A stretch of DNA of 64,000 bases from Acidicapsa acidisoli (GCF_025685625.1 NZ_JAGSYI010000005.1:186001-250000); one strand, 5' to 3'; counted from the stretch's first letter, positions 25,607-34,144 are shown. Numbers and translations are program-made. Notes: a model not told the origin generated them from the sequence alone.

Positions 25607-27133
25607 TTAGAGTGCGGCAGCGCGAGTTGCAACCTGATCTACGCTGATGTGCAGGCCATCTGCAAGGCGGGTTCCGTAGTTCTTGTCTGCCTTGTAGAAG
25701 TTGGCCACCGCCGCAAGGACTGTGTCCGGATTGGTAATCTGCGAGAGGTCGTGCACCAGGTTCTCAATCAGGTCGTCCTGATCCTGCTTGCTCACGGAGC
25801 GGTACAACTCGCCTGCCTGACGATACTCATCCTTGATCCGGATGGGCTTCTGCTGGCTTGGGCCGTCCGGCTGAATCGGGGAATAATCGAAGGCCGGATT
25901 CTCGGCAATCGTGTTCTCTGCGCGATTCGGCTGGTAGTTGTACTCACCGTGCGTCTCGCGGTTGTCCATGTGGCCATCCTGGCTGTAGTTGTTGACCGGC
26001 GAGATGGGGCGGTTGATTGGCAGCTGCTGAAAGTCGGGTCCGATGCGGTAGCGCTGCGTGTCGAGGTACGAGAACAGACGTCCCTGCAGCATGCGATCCG
26101 GCGAGGGCTCGATACCGGAAACCAAATTGCCGGGCGCGAAGGCTGACTCTTCGGTTTCCTGGAAGAAGTTATCGGGCATCTTGTTGAGGGTCATCTTGCC
26201 GATCTTGGTCTGGGGGAAGATCGACTCGGGCCAAATCTTGGTGTCGTCAAACGGATCGAAGTCCAGCTTATCCAACTGCTCCTGTGTCGCGATCTGCACG
26301 CTCAGCTCCCAGGAGGGGAAGTTGCCCTTGCCGACCTCGCGATAGAGATCGTCGGTGCCTTCCTGGGTGTCCTTCAGAAACGCGGCAGCAAGGGTACGCG
26401 GGTTGGTGTTCAGGTAGCCCTGCATCGAGGTCCACTTGTACTTGACGAACACGACCTTGCCCTGCGCATTGACCCAGCGGAACGCATGCACGCCAAAGCC
26501 ATCCATCTGGCGGTAGTTCAGCGGAGTGCCGCTGTCGAGGTACATGTAGGTCATCATGTTGGTCGATTCCCTGTCCAGCGAAAGGAAGTCCCACTGACGT
26601 GTCGGATCCTGGCGGTTGGTCACCGGCGAGGGCTTCATCGCGTGCACGAAGTCGGGGAACTTGATGGCGTCGCGAATAAAGAAGACCGGCTGGTTGATTC
26701 CGACGATGTCGTAGTTGCCCTGCTGGGTATAGAACTTCACTGCGAAGCCACGGGGATCGCGCGTTCCCGTCTCCGCCGAGCCCCGGAAGGGCATCACGGT
26801 GGAAAAGCGAACGAAGACCGGGGTCTGCTTGCCCGCGGCATTCAGAAAGTCCGCCTTGGTGTACTTCGACTGGTCTCCGTAGGAAACGAAGAAGCCGTGT
26901 GCCCCGACTCCGCGTGCGTGCACGACGCGCTCCGGGATACGCTCGCGATCGAAGGCCTGGAGCTTGTCGATCAAGTGCAGATCCTGCAGAAGAACGGGTC
27001 CGTCATTGCCAACCGTAAGTGAATCCTGATTGTCGCCGACAGGTGCTCCTGAATTGGTAGTCATAGTCTTTTGCTGCTGCGCCCAGAGCAGGCTTCCGGA
27101 TAGAAGAAGTGCGATTGCAATCGGTGCTTTCAT
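25607..27133 (-). CDS. Exported monofunctional haem catalase
   Basis: The start at ATG 27133 has GGAG six bases upstream and gives 508 residues beginning with a Sec signal (MKAPIAIALLLSGSLLWA-Q), so the mature enzyme is periplasmic. Catalase landmarks are the active-site His in RVVHARG, 'FVRFSTV', 'RDPRGFAVKFYTQQGNYD', and the proximal Tyr region RLFSYLDTQRYRIGP. The distal Asn region, normally VGNNTP, reads VGINQP, so one of two adjacent Asn residues is Ile. It removes hydrogen peroxide at the envelope. oxyR lies immediately upstream with an OxyR-like operator, and two ankyrin genes follow in the same operon, as in katB-ankB loci. Confidence 0.92.
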   Translation of the reverse strand: MKAPIAIALLLSGSLLWAQQQKTMTTNSGAPVGDNQDSLTVGNDGPVLLQDLHLIDKLQAFDRERIPERVVHARGVGAHGFFVSYGDQSKYTKADFLNAAGKQTPVFVRFSTVMPFRGSAETGTRDPRGFAVKFYTQQGNYDIVGINQPVFFIRDAIKFPDFVHAMKPSPVTNRQDPTRQWDFLSLDRESTNMMTYMYLDSGTPLNYRQMDGFGVHAFRWVNAQGKVVFVKYKWTSMQGYLNTNPRTLAAAFLKDTQEGTDDLYREVGKGNFPSWELSVQIATQEQLDKLDFDPFDDTKIWPESIFPQTKIGKMTLNKMPDNFFQETEESAFAPGNLVSGIEPSPDRMLQGRLFSYLDTQRYRIGPDFQQLPINRPISPVNNYSQDGHMDNRETHGEYNYQPNRAENTIAENPAFDYSPIQPDGPSQQKPIRIKDEYRQAGELYRSVSKQDQDDLIENLVHDLSQITNPDTVLAAVANFYKADKNYGTRLADGLHISVDQVATRAAAL

Positions 27134-27229
27134 TATTGTCTCCACATTTGCGCCTGTGCCTTGGAAGCACAATGTTGGCGCGCTCTCTAACCCTAACGCG
27201 CACAGTCGTTTGGATACAGAGATGCGGAG

Positions 27230-27258
27230 CTATGAGAGCCATAGGCAAGCGCCTATGG
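27230..27258 (-). promoter_or_regulatory. Candidate OxyR operator ahead of the catalase gene
   Basis: The pattern CTAT-N7-ATAG-N8-CTAT fits three of the four boxes of the OxyR consensus (ATAG-N7-CTAT-N7-ATAG-N7-CTAT), apart from one spacer being a base longer. Part of it forms the palindrome CCATAGGC-N4-GCCTATGG at 27239-27258. It overlaps the oxyR stop codon and is centred about 110 bases upstream of the catalase start. No T-tract follows, so it does not look like a terminator. Confidence 0.45.
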
Positions 27259-28161
27259 AGACACCTGAGCGGACATGGTATCGGACATGGTATCCGCCAC
27301 CGTTCGCAGCCACTTCGTGAAGGCTTGCAGCGGCTTGAATCGAACGCTGCTTTCGAGCCGTGCATAGCCCACGCGTCGAAACTGCGCTTTGGCCAATGGC
27401 ACGACGGAGCAATTCACGGCATGAGCCGCTGCCATCATCGGAGCAATCGTAATGCCGGCGCCCGAAGCCACCAGTGGGAAGATCGTGCCGAAGTGGTCGG
27501 CTTCAAAGGATGGCGCCATCTCAGCGCGGTTGCGCGTGCAGGCGGTGAGCATATCTTCACGAAAGCAGTGACCCTCCTTCAGGAACAGCAGCCGTTCACC
27601 GGAAAGATCAAAGGTGGAGGCAATTGTTCGGCTTGTCAGCGAGTGCCCCTTTGGGGTAACGAGCACCAGTGGATCGCGCATCAGCTCGCTGCACACGACG
27701 TTTGGATAGCGCAGGGGAAGGCTGCAGATGATCGCATCAAGATCGCCGGCCTGGAGCATTTCCGCCAGACGCGTCGTTGTCTCCTCGGTCAGAATCAGTT
27801 CGACCTCTGGAAATTGCCGAAGGAAGCCGGAAAGATGCGGCGCAAGCAAATAAGGCAATACCGTAGGAATCGCTCCCACGCGCAGGGGACCGCGAATGCC
27901 TTGCTCCAGTTGACGCACTTGTGCCGCCGCCTTCTTCGAAGAACTCAGGATCTCCAACGCATGAGGATGAAAAACCTCTCCGGCACGCGTGAGCTTCACC
28001 GATCTGCCCAGACGGACAAACAGAGGTGAACCGACGGACTGCTCAAGCCGCTGAATCTGTTGTGAGAGCGAAGGTTGTGTGACCCCCTCCTGATCTGCCG
28101 CCTTGGTAAAGCTACCGGTTCGAACCACTGCGCAGAAATAGCGAAGCTGATGGATTTCCAT
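27253..28161 (-). CDS. oxyR: OxyR-type LysR-family peroxide sensor
   Basis: The 302-residue protein has the LysR winged helix at the N terminus ('SFTKAADQEGVTQPSLSQQI') and a periplasmic-binding-protein-like sensor domain. The two redox cysteines of OxyR are present at exactly the E. coli positions, C199 (KEGHC) and C208 (LTAC). Oxidation by peroxide would form the disulphide that activates transcription. It precedes an exported catalase on the same strand with 119 bases between, and a candidate operator lies in that interval. It is divergent from the DUF3467 gene. Confidence 0.9.
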   Translation of the reverse strand: MEIHQLRYFCAVVRTGSFTKAADQEGVTQPSLSQQIQRLEQSVGSPLFVRLGRSVKLTRAGEVFHPHALEILSSSKKAAAQVRQLEQGIRGPLRVGAIPTVLPYLLAPHLSGFLRQFPEVELILTEETTTRLAEMLQAGDLDAIICSLPLRYPNVVCSELMRDPLVLVTPKGHSLTSRTIASTFDLSGERLLFLKEGHCFREDMLTACTRNRAEMAPSFEADHFGTIFPLVASGAGITIAPMMAAAHAVNCSVVPLAKAQFRRVGYARLESSVRFKPLQAFTKWLRTVADTMSDTMSAQVSP

Positions 28162-28312
28162 GCTTTGATTTCACCCTGACGATTGGCACGGCAAAGCGAG
28201 CATCCAATGCAACTTCCCGGCTCGCCCTGCTCTCTGAGATACAAAGAATTGGATGCCGCAGCCACGCTGCAAGTCGCCTTTTCACCGTCCACCAGAGTAA
28301 TCTGGTGAGACT

Positions 28313-28618
28313 ATGAGCCAGAACCCGCAGCAACCACGCGTCAACATGGTCCAGGCCGCCGGATACCGCGACACCTACGCCAACAGCGTTCAGATCCGCG
28401 TCAGCGTCTGGGATTTTCATCTCATTTTCGGCCAGGCCAACTCCGAGAGCCCCGATCAGCTCAGCATCCAGAATCACCAGGGAATTTACTTGAGTCCACA
28501 GCAGGCCAAGGCCCTGTGGAATGTGCTCGGTCAAAATCTGGCCCAGTATGAACAGGCCTTTGGCGAACTGAATCTTGAACCGCAGATTCCGAACTTCCCC
28601 CAGGGCACCGTCAATTAG
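28313..28618 (+). CDS. DUF3467 domain protein
   Basis: The 101-residue cytoplasmic protein has the DUF3467 pattern 'YANSVQIRVSVWDFHLIFGQ' followed by a 'GIYLSPQQAKALWNVLGQNL' helix. Members are small single-domain proteins common in Acidobacteriota and other bacteria; no biochemical function is known. It stands alone, divergent from oxyR, and is followed by a repeat-rich non-coding stretch. Confidence 0.85.
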   Translation: MSQNPQQPRVNMVQAAGYRDTYANSVQIRVSVWDFHLIFGQANSESPDQLSIQNHQGIYLSPQQAKALWNVLGQNLAQYEQAFGELNLEPQIPNFPQGTVN

Positions 28619-28750
28619 CTGTTTCCCAGCTATTCCCGGCTGTTCACCGTCGAAGCCTGATCCCGCAAGATGAACCGTCTGCCAGCCGCGCGCCCAACCG
28701 AGTGAGATGAAACTGAGCACTTTCCAATCTGGCGAAAGCAAGACTCCGGG

Positions 28751-28834
28751 CGCCCCATCCACAAGAGACGCCCTATCCACAAAAGTGGGTGCCCCATCCT
28801 TGACGCGCATTTTGCGGCAAGGGTGGGGCACCAC
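28751..28834. repeat. Hairpin repeat element built on GGTGCCCCATCC
   Basis: Two degenerate direct copies of CGCCC[CT]ATCCACAA lead into a 17/18-base inverted repeat, GTGGGTGCCCCATCCTTG (28785-28802) and CAAGGGTGGGGCACCAC (28818-28834), with essentially one mispair. Elements of this GGTGCCCCAT/ATGGGGCACC type are, to my knowledge, common intergenic repeats in Terriglobia. It lies before the glycosyltransferase gene, and the apparent coding capacity across it is probably chance. Confidence 0.6.
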
Positions 28835-28872
28835 AACAGCGGATGACCCACCTATGTACTTGCCTTTTCGCC

Positions 28873-28908
28873 CCCAATCCTTGGTGCCGATTTTGCACCA
28901 GGATTGGG
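28873..28908. repeat. Second hairpin repeat upstream of the glycosyltransferase
   Basis: CCCAATCCTTGGTGC and GCACCAGGATTGGG pair over 14 bases with a single bulged T and a 7-base loop. It lies 39 bases after the first hairpin and shares the GGTGC/GCACC core, so the two probably belong to one family of mobile or structural repeats. Confidence 0.55.
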
Positions 28909-28973
28909 ATGAGGCAGCTCAGGATGATCCAACCACCCCGTCTACGCCCCGTGCAGGTCGCTGGCGCACCCTG

Positions 28974-30629
28974 ATGCGGAAACTCAGCGGATCTGAACTC
29001 ATTCCACGCCCCGACGCGCCCCTTCCGCTTTGGATGATCTTCCCGGTCATCTTCGCGGCGCTTTACCTGACGCACTGGAGCCTGCTCCGGCTGCCGTATT
29101 ACTGGGACGAAGCAGGCTATTACATCCCCGCCGCCTGGGACTTCTTCCGCACCGGCTCCCTGATTCCGATCACGACAATCACCAACGCCCACCCGCCGTT
29201 GCCGTCGGTTTACCTGGCTCTCTGGTGGCATCTCGGCGGATTTCACCCGGCTGTGACCCGCGAAGCCGTCCTTATCGTTGCCTCAGTTGGACTGCTTGCT
29301 GTCTGGAAGCTGGCCATGCGCCTCAATCCCAGCCCGCTCGTAGCTTTCTGGACGCTACTCCTCACTACCCTCTACCCCATCTGGTTCGCGCAAAGCACCC
29401 TGGCCCATGCCGACATCTTCGCCGCCGCAGCCACGCTCTGGGGTCTGGTTTACGCACTTCCCGACGAAAACCGAAAGCCCGGCATCCGAAAATTCTGGTT
29501 TGCCGCAGTCTGGTTCTCAATCGCAGCCCTCGCCAAAGAAACAGCGATCATCACGCCGCTGACGCTGGCCGCCTTTGAACTCACCGCTGGCTTCCGCAAA
29601 TCCAAACCAATCCGCCGCCGCAGCTACCAGTTGGCCGCTGCGCATTTGTTTTGTGTTATCCCGCTGGCTGCCTGGTACGCCTACCACCGCGCGAAGACCG
29701 GCTTCCTCTTCGGCAACCCGGAATTCCTCCGCTACAACGCCACTTCGACGCTCGAACCGCTGCGTATCCTGGCTGCTTTCGGCCACCGCCTGCTGCACCT
29801 CTTCGGCCACATGAACATGTTCGTGCCCGTCCTCTGCACCGCAGCCGCGATGGTCCTCGATCCAGTTAAGAATCAAGCCGGCGAAACCCCGGCCCGCATC
29901 AGCTTCCCGGCGCAGGCGCGCATTTACGCCGTCCTGCTGGCGAACGCGCTGGCCTTTTCCGTCCTCGGTGGGGCGCTGCTTACGCGCTATCTGCTGCCGA
30001 TGTATCCCCTCGTGCTGTTGATCGCCGTGTCAACCTTTCATCGCCGGGTTCGTTACTGGCAGTTGCTGACGGTCTTCTCGGCGGCTGCCTTCGTTGTGGC
30101 TCTTTTCATCAATCCTCCCTACGGCTTCGCGCCCGAGGACAATCTCACCTATGCCCGGGTCATCCGCCTCCACCAGCAGGCGATTCGCCAACTCGCCGCG
30201 CGCTACCCCGGCTCGACCGTGCTCACGGCCTGGCCGGTAAGCGACGAACTGACCCGCCCAGAGCTGGGATATGTGAAAACTCCCTTCGATGTGGACCGTA
30301 TCGAAGACTTCACCGCCGCCCAGATCGACCGCGCAGCCCAGGACCCCGGTGGCTTTTCCTCGGCGCTGGTTTTTTCCACGAAAGAAGAACCTACGATTCT
30401 GCCCTTTCACCTCAACAGCCCGGCTGTAGAAGAAGAGTACTTTGGCCTGCACCACGACCTGTCCGCGGCGGCCATCGCCCGCCAGCTCGACGGCGACATC
30501 GTGTGGCAGGACGTCGATAACCTCCAGTGGGCCGCCGTTCTTCGATTTCATCGCGCCGTCGAGGCCCGGTCGGACAGAAATGAGTCCTTTCCCAGCACAT
30601 TGCAGCAGTCTGCACCCGTTGTAAGGTAA
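28974..30629 (+). CDS. Polytopic membrane glycosyltransferase, GT39/ArnT-like (start uncertain)
   Basis: The N-terminal helix is followed by a periplasmic loop with the acidic motif YYWDEAGYYIP, the position of the catalytic Asp in GT39/GT83-type enzymes, and about ten more helices; the C-terminal 150 residues are soluble. Such enzymes transfer sugar from polyprenyl-phosphate donors to proteins or lipids at the outer face of the inner membrane. The frame is open back to 28707 (GAGTGAG before ATG) and to 28854, but that stretch is occupied by hairpin repeats and has poor codon bias, so 28974 is preferred with low certainty. Confidence 0.75.
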   Translation: MRKLSGSELIPRPDAPLPLWMIFPVIFAALYLTHWSLLRLPYYWDEAGYYIPAAWDFFRTGSLIPITTITNAHPPLPSVYLALWWHLGGFHPAVTREAVLIVASVGLLAVWKLAMRLNPSPLVAFWTLLLTTLYPIWFAQSTLAHADIFAAAATLWGLVYALPDENRKPGIRKFWFAAVWFSIAALAKETAIITPLTLAAFELTAGFRKSKPIRRRSYQLAAAHLFCVIPLAAWYAYHRAKTGFLFGNPEFLRYNATSTLEPLRILAAFGHRLLHLFGHMNMFVPVLCTAAAMVLDPVKNQAGETPARISFPAQARIYAVLLANALAFSVLGGALLTRYLLPMYPLVLLIAVSTFHRRVRYWQLLTVFSAAAFVVALFINPPYGFAPEDNLTYARVIRLHQQAIRQLAARYPGSTVLTAWPVSDELTRPELGYVKTPFDVDRIEDFTAAQIDRAAQDPGGFSSALVFSTKEEPTILPFHLNSPAVEEEYFGLHHDLSAAAIARQLDGDIVWQDVDNLQWAAVLRFHRAVEARSDRNESFPSTLQQSAPVVR

Positions 30630-30663
30630 GAAATTGCAGGAGATAACCAGAGCGGAGGCTCCC

Positions 30664-31044
30664 ATGGCCGATTCAGTCACCGACTATCCCTACGAAACCC
30701 GCCTGAACATCCTCTATCAGCCGCTTGAAATCATCGACGAAAAGGCGCTCGCCGACGCCTGCGAATACAAGTGGTTCAACCAGACCCTCTGCAAAGTCAA
30801 CGAATCCGTAGTCCGCGTCGGCATCATCGAGGGCGAATATCACTGGCACAAGCACGATGCGGACGACGAATTCTTCTACGTCGTCGAGGGCACGTTGTTC
30901 ATCGACCTTGAAGACCGGACCGTCGAACTCGGACCCCGTCTGGGCTTTGTCGTGCCAAAGGGGACCCTGCACCGAACACGCGCTCCGCATCGGACGGTCA
31001 TCCTGATGGTCGAGAATGCGGGCATCATCCCAACCGGAAACTAG
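30664..31044 (+). CDS. Cupin-domain protein
   Basis: ATG 30664 has an ideal ribosome-binding site (GGAGG, six bases upstream) and yields 126 residues; the in-frame TTG at 30634 is unlikely. A single cupin fold is visible: motif 1 'GEYHWHKHDADDEFFYVVEG' with the His-His-Glu metal ligands and motif 2 'PKGTLHRTRAPH'. Cytoplasmic. Mannose-6-phosphate isomerase-like cupins of this size bind a metal and a small sugar or acid; substrate unknown. It lies 34 bases after the glycosyltransferase and may be co-transcribed. Confidence 0.82.
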   Translation: MADSVTDYPYETRLNILYQPLEIIDEKALADACEYKWFNQTLCKVNESVVRVGIIEGEYHWHKHDADDEFFYVVEGTLFIDLEDRTVELGPRLGFVVPKGTLHRTRAPHRTVILMVENAGIIPTGN

Positions 31045-31135
31045 TTCGTGTTCAGGGTGCCGAAGTCTGTTCCTCGTCGACGGATGAGGCAGGCTTTGTC
31101 GGCGCCATGGACCGGCAAAGCCGATACCCAACGCC

Positions 31136-31151
31136 TATAATCACGGTGTTG
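31136..31151 (+). promoter_or_regulatory. Consensus -10 box directly before a GTG start
   Basis: TATAATCA at 31136-31143 is preceded by GATACCCAACGCC and followed nine bases later by the GTG start at 31151. A transcript from it would have almost no leader. A closely similar arrangement occurs before the ygfZ-like gene at 57874-57893. No good TTGACA box is visible. Confidence 0.45.
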
Positions 31152-32956
31152 TGCTTAATTTTCTTCGATCCCGTATTCCAGCAGCCGGGCTTGCCGCCGC
31201 AGTTGTACTTCTGGCGGCCGTCTCCGCCCTGCAGGCTCATGGCCAGACGACGGCAGACGGCGGCGCGGACCCAACCGCTTCAATTGGCGGGGGGCGCATC
31301 CTGCTGGTGCTGCCATTCGACAATCTCGCCGACCAGGCCTCCGATCAAGCCACCAATCAGCCCTCCCCTGCCATTCCAGCCGCGCAGACTCCAGGTCAGG
31401 TGAAGACGCAGACAAATCCCGACCCCGCGACCCTGGACTGGATCCGCGAAGCAGCCCCTGAGATCCTGAACAGCCGCTTCAGCTCAGCCGGTTTCCTCCC
31501 GCTGACCCGCGAAGACCGCCTCTACGCCCTGGACCACCTCGGCCTGCCGGAAACCTTCGAGCCCAGCCGGGCGACTGCTCTGCGCATCGCAGAAACCCTC
31601 GACGCCAACTACATCCTCATCGGAAACTATCGCGTCACGGGCGGCACTCTCACGCTGCAGGCGCGCATCGTCGATGTAAGCAAGCTGCGCCTCTCCGACC
31701 CGATCACCGAAACCGGAGAGCTCTCGCAGCTCATTCCACTGCTCAATTCTCTGGCCTGGCAACTAACCCGCAAGCTTGACCCCAGTTTCGGCGTTGCGGA
31801 AGAAACCTTCCGCGCAGCCGGTTCCAAAGTGCGCCTGGACGCCTTCGAGCAGTACATCCGCGGTCTGACGGAGCGAGACACCGACGAGCGTCTGCGCCAT
31901 CTGAAAAAGGCCACCGATCTCAGCCCCGACTTCACCGCCGCCTGGATCGCAACCGGAAAACTCCAGTTCGCCAATCAGCAATACGAACAGGCCGCTGTTT
32001 CCTTCAGCAAAGTCACCCGCCCTTCGGGCTCGCCTGACCCAACCACGCTCGAAGCAGCCTTCTACCGCGGCCTTTCACTCATTTTTTCCGGCAACTATCC
32101 GCGCGCTGAAGAAGCTTTTGCCGCCGTCGCCCGGGTACTGCCGCTTCCAGAGGTGGTAAACAACGAGGCCGTCGCCAACAGCCGCCGCGTGCATGACGCT
32201 ACCGCGGCGATCGCACTCTTCCGCCAGGCCGAGGCCGCCGACCCAACCGATTCCGACTACCACTTCAATCTCGCCGTCAGCCTCCACCGGCACGGCGACA
32301 AGTCCGAAGCCCTCACCGAACTCGCCCAGAGCCTCAAGCTGCGCCCCAACGACAGCGAAGCCAAAGCTCTCGAAGAGGCCTGGAAGACAGACAAACCACA
32401 GCCCCAATCCACATCTCAGTCCGACGGCGTGATGGCCAGCCAGCCCGAGCCACTTGAGCGCATCAAGCGCACCTACAACGGGGCTGCTTTCCGCCAGGCG
32501 TCGCTGATGCTCGATCAGGTCGAAGCCGCCCGCCTCGCCGCGCTTCCCGGTCCCCAACGCGCCGCCAAACTCAGCGCCTCCGCGCGGGCAAAGCTCGATC
32601 GAGGTTTGCTCCTCGAGGCCGAGAGCGGCTATCAAGCAGCCCTCGCCGCCGATGATCACAGCGCCCAGGCCCACGCAGGCCTCGCCGAAGTCCGCGAACG
32701 CGCCGGCGACATCGACGCCGCCCGAAAAGAAGCCCAGGCCGCGCTCGACCGCCAGCCCAATCTCGACGCCTACCTCGTCCTGGCAAGGCTCGATCTTGCT
32801 GCAAATCACCTCCCCGAAGCCCAAAAAGAGGCCGAAGAAGCAGTGCAGCTCGACAACACCAGCCGCGCCGCCAGAGACCTGCGCAAAGTCATCGAGACCC
32901 GCATCGACAGCCACTCCGCAAGCGATGGAAAGCCCGCTGCTGCGGTAAAACCCTAG
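31151..32956 (+). CDS. Exported CsgG/FlgO-like domain plus TPR protein
   Basis: A GTG start (31151) opens onto a signal peptide (AAGLAAAVVLLAAVSALQAHG-Q). Residues of about 50-210 resemble the CsgG/FlgO/TolB-N fold ('RILLVLPFDNLADQ', 'LGLPETFEPSRATALRIAET', 'DANYILIGNYRVTGGTLTLQ'). The rest is tetratricopeptide repeats ('LRHLKKATDLSPDFTAAWIA', 'YHFNLAVSLHRHGDKSEALT', 'AHAGLAEVRERAGDIDAARK'). In Acidobacteriota this combination is usual for periplasmic or outer-membrane scaffold proteins. No ribosome-binding site is seen; translation may be leaderless from the TATAAT box just upstream. Confidence 0.75.
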   Translation: MLNFLRSRIPAAGLAAAVVLLAAVSALQAHGQTTADGGADPTASIGGGRILLVLPFDNLADQASDQATNQPSPAIPAAQTPGQVKTQTNPDPATLDWIREAAPEILNSRFSSAGFLPLTREDRLYALDHLGLPETFEPSRATALRIAETLDANYILIGNYRVTGGTLTLQARIVDVSKLRLSDPITETGELSQLIPLLNSLAWQLTRKLDPSFGVAEETFRAAGSKVRLDAFEQYIRGLTERDTDERLRHLKKATDLSPDFTAAWIATGKLQFANQQYEQAAVSFSKVTRPSGSPDPTTLEAAFYRGLSLIFSGNYPRAEEAFAAVARVLPLPEVVNNEAVANSRRVHDATAAIALFRQAEAADPTDSDYHFNLAVSLHRHGDKSEALTELAQSLKLRPNDSEAKALEEAWKTDKPQPQSTSQSDGVMASQPEPLERIKRTYNGAAFRQASLMLDQVEAARLAALPGPQRAAKLSASARAKLDRGLLLEAESGYQAALAADDHSAQAHAGLAEVRERAGDIDAARKEAQAALDRQPNLDAYLVLARLDLAANHLPEAQKEAEEAVQLDNTSRAARDLRKVIETRIDSHSASDGKPAAAVKP

Positions 32957-33201
32957 AACTCTTCACGCCCGCACAGGGATCACTGTCGATTTCGAAATTG
33001 GTTGCACTTTAGTGCCGTATCTTGATCGGCCACGGTACAGCTGCACACTTGACAGCCTTTCGCGAGGCTGCGATTGTTCTTGCTGAGCGCTTAGCCGCTT
33101 TCGCTGAAGCCTCCGGTGAAAGTATCGGCTATCAGCCCATATTTCGACTTTCTCCATCCCGCTATCCAATCTCAATCCCTGTGCCGGTCGAGGAGACTTC
33201 C

Positions 33202-34077
33202 GTGAAGCTACTTGCGAAATTCAACCTGGTGCTCATCTTCATCTTCGGACTGGGCATCTCCCTGATTGCCTACTTTGCCTACAACTTCCTCATGGACAAT
33301 GCGAGGCAACAGGTGCTTCAACAGGCCGAACTCATGGCCGCCAGCGCTAGCGCCACAAAGGACTACACCGACCAGCACGTAAGTCCCATATTGGAGAAAA
33401 CGCCGCAACACAGCAGCGACTTTCTGGCCCAGACCATTCCCTTCTCCGCGGCCAACGTCACCTTCAAATACCTGCGCTCCTCCTATCCAGACTACGTGCT
33501 TCGGGAAGCTGCGCTCAATCCCACCAATCTCGATGACCGCGCCACCGAGTGGGAAGTCGACCTCATCAATTACTTCCGCAACAATCCGAATCAGACACAA
33601 CATGTCGGCGAACGCAGCACTCCCACTGGCCAGGTCCTCTATGTAGCCGCCCCGATTGTTGCCGCTCAGGGATGCCTGCAGTGCCACACGCAGCCGTCGA
33701 TCGCGCCCAAAGCCATGATCCGTCACTATGGTCCGGATCATGGCTTTGGCTGGAAACCGAACGACATCGTCGGCGCGCAGATCGTTTCCGTCCCCATGTC
33801 GGTTCCGATAGCCCTCGCTGACAGGGGATTCCACAATCTGCTCATCAGTCTGGGGGCCATCTTTCTGCTAACGATCGTCCTCATCGATCTCGCCATGTAC
33901 TTCATCGTGATCCGCCCACTTCGCCGCGTCTCAAAAAGCGCCGACCTCATCAGCAAAGGCGAAATCGATCAGCCGCTCCTGGCCGTAAACGGCAAGGACG
34001 AAATCGCGGAGGTGACCGCATCCTTTAACCGGATGCACACCAGTCTCATCAAAGCCTTCGAGATGCTGAATGGATGA
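33202..34077 (+). CDS. DUF3365 haem-binding sensor with HAMP domain and no output domain
   Basis: GTG 33202, with GAGGAG six bases upstream, gives 291 residues; the frame open from 33022 has no comparable signal. A membrane helix at about 5-30 is followed by a periplasmic DUF3365 (Tll0287-like) domain with a single c-type haem motif C-L-Q-C-H at about 158-162, a second helix near 205-225 and a HAMP domain ('IRPLRRVSKSADLISKGEID') that runs to the C terminus. Usually DUF3365-HAMP is joined to a kinase, cyclase or chemotaxis module, so this is an orphan sensor. It is convergent with a Ser/Thr kinase gene 58 bases away, a conceivable partner. Redox or gas sensing is inferred. Confidence 0.82.
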   Translation: MKLLAKFNLVLIFIFGLGISLIAYFAYNFLMDNARQQVLQQAELMAASASATKDYTDQHVSPILEKTPQHSSDFLAQTIPFSAANVTFKYLRSSYPDYVLREAALNPTNLDDRATEWEVDLINYFRNNPNQTQHVGERSTPTGQVLYVAAPIVAAQGCLQCHTQPSIAPKAMIRHYGPDHGFGWKPNDIVGAQIVSVPMSVPIALADRGFHNLLISLGAIFLLTIVLIDLAMYFIVIRPLRRVSKSADLISKGEIDQPLLAVNGKDEIAEVTASFNRMHTSLIKAFEMLNG

Positions 34078-34112
34078 ACGCAGAGACTGATTGAATCTTC
34101 GTATGAATAAGT

Positions 34113-34144
34113 CTTTGTTTTAATGAGCCTTTGTTTTAGTGAGC
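34113..34144. repeat. 16-bp tandem duplication at the 3' end of the kinase gene
   Basis: CTTTGTTTTAATGAGC (34113-34128) and CTTTGTTTTAGTGAGC (34129-34144) are directly adjacent and differ at one base. The second copy contains the kinase stop codon (34136-34138). It looks like a recent slippage or repair duplication. Confidence 0.8.

Noticed and set aside
28112-28834. 240-residue minus-strand frame over the DUF3467 gene and repeats
   Set aside because: No recognisable domain, and it covers a conserved DUF3467 gene on the other strand.
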